DNA of 38,365 bases from assembly GCA_017515595.1 (NCBI GenBank), contig JAFWFL010000108.1, positions 1 to 38,365 of the forward strand, in the 5' to 3' direction. The notes below the pieces were generated by a model. The model worked only from the letters and a program-made list of their open reading frames with translations, had not been told where the DNA came from and did not search any database. This document shows positions 31,362-38,365 of the stretch, piece by piece. The position numbers were made by a program, and so were the translations under genes. Numbering within the stretch: position 1 is the first letter of the stretch; each line of letters begins with the position of its first letter. Source of the stretch: Coriobacteriales bacterium. GTDB lineage: Bacteria; Actinomycetota; Coriobacteriia; Coriobacteriales; UMGS124.

Positions 31362-34300
31362 ATGAGCGAAGACAAATTCAGTTGGATACCAGCTTACGAG
31401 GCGATAGCCACCGTACTACTTGACTATCAAGAGCGACAAGATGATCTTTGCAATCTTGTCGAAAGCATCATTGGCGAACATTTCGAGAAGATGGATCCGC
31501 TCACTTTTTTCTCTGTGTTCAATGGTAAGCGTAAAAACTATGATAAACGCATAGAGGCGGTCAGAGCAATCATTGATTGGTTTGACCTAGATGTAGCCGT
31601 TCCCTCTGATTTTTATGGAATACCGGTCACCAACCCACAACGTTGGCGGTTCTGGGATGGCAAGCCCGACTCCGTCCGTCATAACTGGGAGCTCTTCCGT
31701 ACAGCTTTGGATTATGCGAAAGATAAGGACGCAGTTCGCTTAGAGTTCATGCGTCTCTTTGATGTTGTTCGTTCACAAGGAAACGTTGGCGATGCCAATC
31801 TTACTATGGCGCTCTTTTGGATACGGCCACACATCTTTCTCCCCGTGGACAACAACACGAGAACCTACCTCAGGAACCGTTACGACATCACGGTACCCAT
31901 ACCACTTAATGGCGACGGTTATCTCACGCTGCTCTCAGATGTTCGAGAAAGATCACAGGAAGACTTTGTATACATTTCGCATGCGGCCTGGGAACTTAAC
32001 GGATGGATTCCCGCTCCAAGCGAATACAACCCTGGCATTACTGCTGATGAATGGGAGGAGCTACTTCGAAGACCGGGATTCACATCTGAGAATACTCTCA
32101 CTACATTACGATGCCTCGCCAATCATCCCAAAGGCGTAACCTGCGCGGAGCTGGATGATGACTATGGACGCGGCTCGAACTTCTACAACAGCAACGTTTC
32201 AACATGGGGCGAGGCAGTCTGCAAGAGTACGGGCATCGCGCCTCGCGACATCGAGGGTAGTGGAAAGTATTGGCCCGTACTCTGTGTAGGAAACTGTGTT
32301 GGCAAATCCAGGCATGGAACCTTCGAGTGGCGATTACGTGACGAGCTGGCCGAGGCAGTAAAAAGGCTGGGGAAAGGTGATGTGCCGCTTGTTGAGGTAG
32401 AAGTACGTGAGCGAGTTGCATACAACTCTGACAAACTTGCCCGACTTGTCTCACTTTACAAACAGGACTTCCCCCGTTTCCGTGTGCCGGGTAGCAATGA
32501 GGGCGATCAAGAGGTATATAAGTGGGAAAACGCTTGTGCCTACAAAGACAACTGGAACATAGAGGCCAAGGATTTCGCGTCAAACTTACGCGAGGCTTTA
32601 AAACCTGCGTCAACCAGCCCTGGCGCACTCTTGGACAATGGTTTTTCATATCCGTTTGGGCGGCTAAACAAGCTGGTCGAATTCGACCCGGAAGGCATTC
32701 GCAGCGCATTTAAAATACTTTACGATCCAGAACGACCACTGCGCGACGCTTACAATGGATTCGTTGACACGGTAGAGTCTATATTACAGGAGTATAACGA
32801 AACAGCTGAAAAACCAATTGAAAACAGTTATCAGACTCCTTCTGCCGTGAGTGTTTACCTTGCGTTTGAAAAACCCGAACAGTACCACATTTTTAAACCA
32901 ACAGTCGGAACTGCTCTTGCTGAGTGCATCGGCGCAAAGCTGCCTGCCGACAAAGTGGCAAAATTACTCACTTACGAAAAACTTGCTGATGCTGTATTAC
33001 CCCAATTGCTCGCTGACAAAGACCTTGTAGCAATGAGTGATAGTGCGTTGAGTGAGGCACAACTCGATGTCGATCCTGCACATCACTTGATGCTTGAGGA
33101 TATTGCCTACTATGCATCGCGATATCTCAAATCGTGGCACACTGATTGGGAAGAGTTACTTTCTGGCAAACCGGCAGAACCTGGTAATGAGATAATGAGT
33201 GAGAGTGTTACTTACCCCAAGAATATGATTTTATACGGACCACCGGGTACCGGCAAGACCTACCGTACTCGTGCGTATGCCGTTGCCATCTGCGATGGCC
33301 GCCGTGTCGAAGACGTTCTGGAGGCTATGAAGAATCCTGATGGATACGCTGAAGTATCTGAGCGATATGACCAACTTGTCGCCCAAGGACGAGTGGGTTT
33401 TACAACATTTCATCAGTCATATGGCTACGAAGAATTTATCGAGGGACTGCGGCCTGAGTACGATGAAGATAAGGGCGTAGTTACCTATCCTCTACGCAAA
33501 GGTGCTTTTCGTGATTTCTGCGAGGCTGCTGAGGATGTAATAGCAATTGCATCAGCCGAAGAAGGTGTACCGCGTTTTCCGGGTAACCCGCGCCCTCGTG
33601 TGTGGAAAATGGGTCTTAAAACCGGTGAAATCACAAATTTGTTGGAGTGTTGTCGCAACGAAGGAACGCTGCGTATGGGATGGGACAGCATTACTCCGGA
33701 TGAGGTTGATGATTCCAAAGATATATCAGACCAAAACAAGAGAGCCATAAATGCATTCCAAGAGGAGATGCAGCCCGGCGACTTTGTTGTAATCCCAGGT
33801 GCCGTGAGCAGTCGATACGATGTTGCCGTGGTAACCGGCGATTTCGAATGGGACGAGGACTTGCCAGGTGCTAGACGTAAGAGAACAGCTCAGTGGCTTG
33901 ACGGAATAAGCAAGAGCGAATTTCTGCCTCTCAATGATGGAAAGGCCTTGACGCTACAGACTGTTTATGAGCTAACGCGCGTGAGTCCATCAAGGCTGCT
34001 TGAAGCAATGGGCATGAGAGTCGAGGAAAAGACCACTAAACCCTATGTCTTTATTATCGACGAAATCAACAGAGGCAATGTTTCTAAGATTTTTGGAGAG
34101 TTGATTACCCTGCTTGAGCCAAGTAAACGAAAAGGCGCTCCCGAAGAGACGCTTGCGCGACTTCCGTATTCTGGAGAGATGTTTGGAGTACCAGATAACG
34201 TTTACATACTTGGTACCATGAATACTGCTGATCGCTCTATAGCGCTTATGGATACGGCTTTACGCAGACGCTTCGAATTCATAGAGATCATGCCAGAATC

Positions 34301-34697
34301 AAAATTACTCTCAGATATCAATGTTGAAGGAATTGATGTTGCTCGAATGCTCGAAGTAATGAACGCTCGTATTGAGTTGCTTTATGACCGCGAACACACC
34401 CTGGGCCATGCTTATCTAATGGATTTAGTGAAAGAATCTTCTGTGGAACGGCTTGCCAGAGTGTTCGAAACAAGACTCATACCGCTTCTGCAGGAATACT
34501 TCTTCGATGACTACGCCAAAATACGCTCTATTTTGGGAGCCGCTGCAGACCTCTTCATCGAGCAGCGTGAGGCTAACAATGTATTTTGGGGAGATGACGC
34601 TGCCGAATACGATCGTCTACGCTCCTACCGCATACTACAAGCACCTAGAGATGCCGAGGCGTACATAAATATTTATAAGATGGGTCGGGAGGACTAA
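31362..34697 (+). CDS. mcrB: McrB-type AAA+ restriction NTPase with a nested EVE-like domain
   Basis: 1111 residues. The AAA+ core has Walker A GPPGTGKT (626-633), the McrB-typical TTFHQSYGYEEFIEGLRP, Walker B VFIIDEINRGN (from 896), MNTADRS (953-959) and LRRRFEF. Between Walker A and B, at about 746-860, lies an extra domain beginning RVWKMGLKTGE, with LRMGWDSI, MQPGDFVVIPGA, VAVVTGDFEW and TAQWLDGI; this looks like a PUA/EVE-type reader of modified bases found in other restriction proteins. The N-terminal 600 residues include a probable DNA-recognition part (WIRPHIFLPVDNNTRTYL; GEAVCKSTGI). McrB homologues drive translocation by GTP or ATP hydrolysis together with McrC. The start at 31362 is chosen over 31344 because GGTG lies 7 bases before it. 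The stop is 4 bp before mcrC. Confidence 0.88.
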   Translation: MSEDKFSWIPAYEAIATVLLDYQERQDDLCNLVESIIGEHFEKMDPLTFFSVFNGKRKNYDKRIEAVRAIIDWFDLDVAVPSDFYGIPVTNPQRWRFWDGKPDSVRHNWELFRTALDYAKDKDAVRLEFMRLFDVVRSQGNVGDANLTMALFWIRPHIFLPVDNNTRTYLRNRYDITVPIPLNGDGYLTLLSDVRERSQEDFVYISHAAWELNGWIPAPSEYNPGITADEWEELLRRPGFTSENTLTTLRCLANHPKGVTCAELDDDYGRGSNFYNSNVSTWGEAVCKSTGIAPRDIEGSGKYWPVLCVGNCVGKSRHGTFEWRLRDELAEAVKRLGKGDVPLVEVEVRERVAYNSDKLARLVSLYKQDFPRFRVPGSNEGDQEVYKWENACAYKDNWNIEAKDFASNLREALKPASTSPGALLDNGFSYPFGRLNKLVEFDPEGIRSAFKILYDPERPLRDAYNGFVDTVESILQEYNETAEKPIENSYQTPSAVSVYLAFEKPEQYHIFKPTVGTALAECIGAKLPADKVAKLLTYEKLADAVLPQLLADKDLVAMSDSALSEAQLDVDPAHHLMLEDIAYYASRYLKSWHTDWEELLSGKPAEPGNEIMSESVTYPKNMILYGPPGTGKTYRTRAYAVAICDGRRVEDVLEAMKNPDGYAEVSERYDQLVAQGRVGFTTFHQSYGYEEFIEGLRPEYDEDKGVVTYPLRKGAFRDFCEAAEDVIAIASAEEGVPRFPGNPRPRVWKMGLKTGEITNLLECCRNEGTLRMGWDSITPDEVDDSKDISDQNKRAINAFQEEMQPGDFVVIPGAVSSRYDVAVVTGDFEWDEDLPGARRKRTAQWLDGISKSEFLPLNDGKALTLQTVYELTRVSPSRLLEAMGMRVEEKTTKPYVFIIDEINRGNVSKIFGELITLLEPSKRKGAPEETLARLPYSGEMFGVPDNVYILGTMNTADRSIALMDTALRRRFEFIEIMPESKLLSDINVEGIDVARMLEVMNARIELLYDREHTLGHAYLMDLVKESSVERLARVFETRLIPLLQEYFFDDYAKIRSILGAAADLFIEQREANNVFWGDDAAEYDRLRSYRILQAPRDAEAYINIYKMGRED

Positions 34698-34701
34698 GAA
34701 T

Positions 34702-36012
34702 ATGCCCGCTACACATATCGTAGTCAGGGAATATGAGTATCTGGTCCCATCGGATATCAAGAAAACGAATTGTCACTCACTTGGTGTCGACGAGTTCGCT
34801 GCTCTGCGTGAGTTTACACTTGCCAATCGCGAGGGTGACAGCCCACTCGAACTTATGCATCTCTGTTCACCCAAGGGCATTGGTGAGGCTATTCAGCTGC
34901 AGAACTATGTGGGTGTTGTCGAACTGCATGATGGTTTACAGATTGAAATTTTACCAAAGATTGATATTGCCTCTGATTCAGAAGCAGACAGCCGCGAGAT
35001 TTTTGCCCATATGCTGACAGAACTTGGTACCGATATACCGTTCCACTCGTTTGACAAGACCAGCCTAAACACCGGCGTGGTTCCCCTCTTCGAAGTGTTT
35101 GTGGCGATGTTTCTGGACGAAGTGGTAGATCTTATAAAACACGGTATTCGCTCGGCTTACGTGACGATTGAGTCCGAGGAAAAGTTTGTTCGCGGTAAAA
35201 TTGATTTCACCCGCGAAGCACGCAAGAGTCCTGCTCGCGCAGAGATAACCAATCTGATATATGACGAGCTGCTACCCAATAGACCTGAAAATCGACTGGT
35301 AAAAGCAACTCTCCAATACTTGCGCCACTCTTCGCGGAATAATGACAACATACGCAAAGCGACCCAATTGCTTTCTGCTTTTGAGAATGTGGGTCAATGT
35401 ATCAATATTGACGTTGATTTTTCACGATGCGTTAATGAACGTTCTACCAGGATATATGATAAACTCATAGCATGGTGTCGTGTGTTCTTACATGGCGAGA
35501 GTTTTACGATGTTCAAAGGAGAAAACATCGCTACGGCACTATTGTTTCCCATGGAGAAGGTATTCGAAGACTATGTTGGCAAATTGCTCAAACGCAGAGC
35601 TTTACATGATCCATTTGTAGAACGAGTTGATTTGCAGGCCACCGGCCAGTGGCTTTTTGAAGGCAGGCGCGTAAGCTTGCGGCCTGATATTCTCTGCGAA
35701 TGCACAAATGGGCGGATTATCCTAGACACAAAGTGGAAGCGGGTTTATGGTCCAAGAGATTTGTCCGTCCCCGACATGCATCAAATGTATGCTTACGGGC
35801 AGAGATATCGCGCTGATAGTGAGAACATGCAACATGTAGTGCTTCTCTACCCATGGCATGAAGGAGTATGCTCGGGATTAATGCGTGAAGGCAAACACGT
35901 AAGCTGCGACGGTGTACAGGTTGATATGTTTTTCTTTGACTTATCAAATGCCACACAGAGCACTGACGAACTGCTCAAATTGATGAAACAGCTTGTTGTA
36001 TGCGAGGGATAA
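34702..36012 (+). CDS. mcrC: McrC-type nuclease subunit
   Basis: 436 residues. The N-terminal half has the McrC pattern (IQLQNYVGVVEL, IEILPKIDI, FEVFVAMFLDEV, then KFVRGKIDF); the C-terminal half has the PD-(D/E)XK centre SLRPDILCE (Asp329) and IILDTKWK (Asp342, Lys344), then DMHQMYAYGQRY. McrC binds the McrB ring, stimulates its hydrolysis and cuts DNA with modified cytosine or other modified bases. It is encoded 4 bp after mcrB and 3 bp before the next gene, so the three proteins are made together. All key residues are present. Confidence 0.92.
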   Translation: MPATHIVVREYEYLVPSDIKKTNCHSLGVDEFAALREFTLANREGDSPLELMHLCSPKGIGEAIQLQNYVGVVELHDGLQIEILPKIDIASDSEADSREIFAHMLTELGTDIPFHSFDKTSLNTGVVPLFEVFVAMFLDEVVDLIKHGIRSAYVTIESEEKFVRGKIDFTREARKSPARAEITNLIYDELLPNRPENRLVKATLQYLRHSSRNNDNIRKATQLLSAFENVGQCINIDVDFSRCVNERSTRIYDKLIAWCRVFLHGESFTMFKGENIATALLFPMEKVFEDYVGKLLKRRALHDPFVERVDLQATGQWLFEGRRVSLRPDILCECTNGRIILDTKWKRVYGPRDLSVPDMHQMYAYGQRYRADSENMQHVVLLYPWHEGVCSGLMREGKHVSCDGVQVDMFFFDLSNATQSTDELLKLMKQLVVCEG

Positions 36013-36015
36013 GTT

Positions 36016-36489
36016 ATGATAGAAGAAGATACTGGATGCGAGAAACTGGCCGCAACAATACGTAATTTGTATGGTATTGTGCAGGAGCTCGAAAACGACT
36101 ATCGCGATCAGAACCGGCACTTTACTCTTGATGGTCATCTCATAGGCAGCATCGGCGAAATATATGCAGCAGAGAGATATGGGATTGATCTTTTTATCTC
36201 ATCAACATCCATACACGATGGCACTGCTCCAGACGGCAGGCTTGTACAGATTAAAGCAACACAGCGTAACAGTGTGGCGATAAGCGAAAACCCGAATTAT
36301 CTCATCGTGCTCAAAATCAACGAGATTGGCGAAATTAGTGAGATTTACAACGGTCCCGGCAATCCCGTATGGGAACTCTTCAAAAATCGGGTAAAACCCA
36401 AAAACGGTCAATACCAAGTATCTCTTTCGCGGCTCAGAGCCCTCAACAATGATGTTCACCCAGAAGATAGAATACCTTCATTAGCATAG
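36016..36489 (+). CDS. Small PD-(D/E)XK-like protein (probably DUF6998)
   Basis: 157 residues. The block GSIGEIYAAERYG (Glu48), followed by PDGRLVQIKAT (Asp73, Gln78-Ile-Lys80), has the layout of a minimal PD-(D/E)XK domain, and I associate it with DUF6998. The N-terminus is a short helical region (LAATIRNLYGIVQELENDYR). It starts 3 bp after mcrC, so it is the third gene of the operon. It may be an accessory nuclease or a structural part of the McrBC complex; no function is established. Confidence 0.6.
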   Translation: MIEEDTGCEKLAATIRNLYGIVQELENDYRDQNRHFTLDGHLIGSIGEIYAAERYGIDLFISSTSIHDGTAPDGRLVQIKATQRNSVAISENPNYLIVLKINEIGEISEIYNGPGNPVWELFKNRVKPKNGQYQVSLSRLRALNNDVHPEDRIPSLA

Positions 36490-36723
36490 GATCGACTGAA
36501 ACTGTTGGAATATACTTTTGTTCTCGTTGGATTTAGCTATTATATATGCGATGCATTGATACATGTAAGAATACCTTGGAAGATTTGCAACTCCGAGGAC
36601 TTCTCGGCGTCTTATTCTTGAAATACTTTACGCCTATCGCGAGAACCACCCTCGTGATAAGCAGATATGAATTAATTATGCGCCACCTCTTGCCATCCAC
36701 ATAGCCCGCACAAATGAGCAGCT

Positions 36724-36770
36724 GTGTTAGATTTCTGTAAGGGGTTTACAGAAATCTAACACCCCTTTTG
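36724..36770 (+). terminator. Terminator-like hairpin after the mcrBC operon
   Basis: Perfect 17-bp arms (36724-36740 and 36746-36762, core TTAGATTTCTGTAA) with a GGGGT loop, followed by CCCTTTT. It lies 235 bp after the operon's last stop, and the 36490-36723 stretch before it has no gene. Confidence 0.65.
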
Positions 36771-36842
36771 AAAAACAGAGACGACTCTAAATGTATATGT
36801 TGTCTAGCGCAGGTTTTGGCCTTATGCGCAAAGGAGCAACAT

Positions 36843-37730
36843 ATGGATAATGTAATCACCAATATCGATTTCCAAGATGAGAATATTGCTTCACTAGAAG
36901 CTTTTGGCAAACCAGAAGCGTATGAAAAGCTCAGGCTCACAAATAGCTTCCTATTTTCAAAAGTGATGTTAGATAAAGAGCTCTGCAAAGAAACTATTGA
37001 GACAATCCTTAAGATACCCGTAGATCACATAGACTATCTTGTACATGAAGCAACATTAGATGCGGCAATTAACAGTAAGTCAGTCCGTCTTGACGTCTAT
37101 GTGAAAGATGATAAAGGAACATCCTTTGATCTTGAGATGCAAGTTATCAATAAAGATGACTTACGCAAGCGTTCACGTTACTACCATTCTTTAATTACTA
37201 TTGATCAGCTTGAGAAAAATATCGACTACAGTAAGTTGCCAGATTCATATGTTATCTTTATCTGTAACTTCGATCTCTTTAAAGAAAACAAGCGTATCTA
37301 TTGGTTTGAGAATACTTGTTTAGAAAACCAAGACTTGACACTTAGGGATGGTACGCATACTATCTTTTTAGCGGCATCTGCTCCGCGGCTTGGTAATGAC
37401 ATAAAGCTTGATGGTTTTCTGGATTACCTTTATACCAATAAACCATCTGATGACTTTACCAAACGCTTAGAAGCTGCCGTAATAGAGGCACATCATAACC
37501 AGCGTTGGAAGAAGGAATATATGTTCCTTGAAGATATTAAACGAGAACAATACGAACTGGGCAAAGAAGAAGGCATAAGTATTGGTGAAGAAAAAGGTCG
37601 TGAAGAAGTGCTCAGACTCATCAATAAGCTGCTCTCCCTTGGCCGCAATGATGATATTGCCCGTGTAACTACAGATGAAACTTATCGAAACCATCTTCTT
37701 AAAGAGTATGATCTTACGACAAATGCATAG
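36843..37730 (+). CDS. Rpn-family recombination-promoting nuclease (PDDEXK_2)
   Basis: 295 residues. RLDVYVKDDKG and FDLEMQVINKDDLRKRSRYYHS carry the Asp and Glu-x-Gln of the Rpn/PDDEXK_2 fold; YVIFICNFDLF and the late EYMFLEDIKREQYELGKEEG tail are also typical. Rpn proteins are DNA nucleases, some known to promote RecA-independent recombination or act as phage defence. The C-terminal low-complexity tail (GISIGEEKGREE) is commonly variable in this family, with repeat changes shifting length. The start at 36843 has AAAGGAG upstream. A truncated copy follows directly. Confidence 0.85.
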   Translation: MDNVITNIDFQDENIASLEAFGKPEAYEKLRLTNSFLFSKVMLDKELCKETIETILKIPVDHIDYLVHEATLDAAINSKSVRLDVYVKDDKGTSFDLEMQVINKDDLRKRSRYYHSLITIDQLEKNIDYSKLPDSYVIFICNFDLFKENKRIYWFENTCLENQDLTLRDGTHTIFLAASAPRLGNDIKLDGFLDYLYTNKPSDDFTKRLEAAVIEAHHNQRWKKEYMFLEDIKREQYELGKEEGISIGEEKGREEVLRLINKLLSLGRNDDIARVTTDETYRNHLLKEYDLTTNA

Positions 37731-38271
37731 TGTGGAACAGCTTTGGTGTTCAGCAATATCAAAACTCTGTATACGTCATGAAAACCACTATCTCGATGCT
37801 GGTTTGAGAATACTTGTCTGGAAAACCAAGACTTGACACTTTGTGATGGTACGCATACTATCTTTTTAGCGGCATCTGCTCCGCGGCTTGGTAATGACAT
37901 AAAGCTTGATGGTTTTCTGGATTACATTCTTACCAACAAGCCCTCAGATGACTTTACCAAACGCTTAGAAGTTGCCGTAATAGAGGCACATCATAACCAG
38001 CGTTGGAAGAGGGAATACATGTTCCTTGAAGATATTAAACGAGAACAGTACGAGCTGGGCATAAGCATTGGCGAAGAAAAAGGCCGGAAAGAAGGTCTTA
38101 AAGAAGGCCGTGATGAAGTGCTCAGGCTTATCAATAAGCTGCTCTCACTGGGCCGCAGTGATGATATTGCTCGCGTAGCTACGGATGAGGCTTATCGGGA
38201 CAGCCTTCTTAAAGAGTTCGACCTTTTATCCAACGCTTAGCGTGGACTAGCTTTGATGTGCAGCAATATCA
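37302..38271 (+). repeat. Tandem partial duplication of the Rpn-family gene
   Basis: 37302-37761 and 37800-38271 are near-identical copies covering the 3' half of the gene and about 30 bp after its stop. The second copy differs by scattered substitutions and by a net gain of four codons in the repeated GE/KE-rich tail. The 38 bp between the copies is unlike either. Confidence 0.88.
37800..38240 (+). pseudogene. 5'-truncated copy of the Rpn-family nuclease
   Basis: The frame corresponds to residue 154 onward of the neighbouring Rpn protein, with the catalytic half missing. No in-frame ATG with a good ribosome-binding site exists; upstream ATGs are out of frame, and only TTG/GTG codons within the copy could start translation. 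The frame is open to its stop and the tail is intact (GISIGEEKGRKEGLKEGRDE). In some Rpn genes a small C-terminal product is made from an internal start, so a short protein cannot be fully excluded. Confidence 0.75.
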
Positions 38272-38303
38272 GCACATTCGTTCATAATTAAGTAAAGAGA
38301 AAT

Positions 38304-38345
38304 AAAACAGATCAAGCAAACCAAGTGTCTGCTTGATCTGTTTTT
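38304..38345 (+). terminator. Rho-independent terminator
   Basis: Arms 38304-38318 and 38330-38344 (core ACAGATCAAGCA) pair, followed by a T-run and TATG. It lies 64 bp after the stop of the truncated Rpn copy and ends the plus-strand region. Confidence 0.88.
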
Positions 38346-38365
38346 ATGTCTTTACATCCTTGTGA

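Noticed and set aside
36843-38240. Rpn-family gene pair as a transposase insertion sequence
   Set aside because: Although the family is often labelled putative transposase, no terminal inverted repeats or target duplications flank it; the second copy is a simple tandem duplication.
17059-38365. Prophage or integrative element
   Set aside because: No integrase, structural phage genes, relaxase or attachment site is visible.

Overview
The window (about half G+C) looks like chromosomal DNA of an anaerobic actinobacterium of the class Coriobacteriia, most likely the Eggerthellaceae. This is inferred from a Tat-exported molybdopterin enzyme with a DmsB-like partner, a TorD-type chaperone, a regulator whose C-terminal HTH resembles the LuxR proteins of that group, and a C_GCAxxG_C_C protein. 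The genus is not certain; a mid-GC member such as a Cryptobacterium relative would fit the composition.

Left part (1-4800). An XdhC-type gene is bracketed by two fold-back repeat elements. Next, on the minus strand, come a Tat-exported class 3 lipase-like protein and a ferric-reductase-like haem membrane protein, each followed by a strong hairpin.

Molybdoenzyme island (4.8-17.1 kb). The minus strand carries a two-gene unit for a large molybdopterin catalytic subunit and its four-cluster ferredoxin subunit. Divergent from it is a seven-gene plus-strand operon: a LysR regulator with a LuxR-like C-terminus, an SF1-helicase-like protein without a Walker A motif, an acidic unknown protein, a TorD chaperone, a polyferredoxin, a trigger-factor-like chaperone and an MFS transporter. 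I read it as regulation, maturation and transport for the enzyme; the substrate cannot be told from sequence.

Spacer (17.1-18.5 kb). It holds a C_GCAxxG_C_C gene, AT-rich direct repeats and a small relic of the MFS gene.

Defence region 1 (18.5-29.5 kb, minus strand). Seven tightly packed genes run in the order: 67-aa leader protein, PLD/SNF2-type helicase, DUF4391 protein, type III DNA methyltransferase (Mod), type III restriction helicase-nuclease (Res), TcmP, and a radical-SAM-like three-cysteine protein with CX3CX3C spacing. The combination of a type III-like system with a TcmP/three-Cys pair is the most unusual arrangement in the window.

Defence region 2 (30.2-38.3 kb, plus strand). It contains a PD-(D/E)XK-like protein, an McrB with a foreign domain inside its AAA+ core, McrC, a small PD-(D/E)XK-like protein (probably DUF6998), an Rpn-family nuclease, and a truncated tandem copy of that last gene. 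A clear terminator ends the window.
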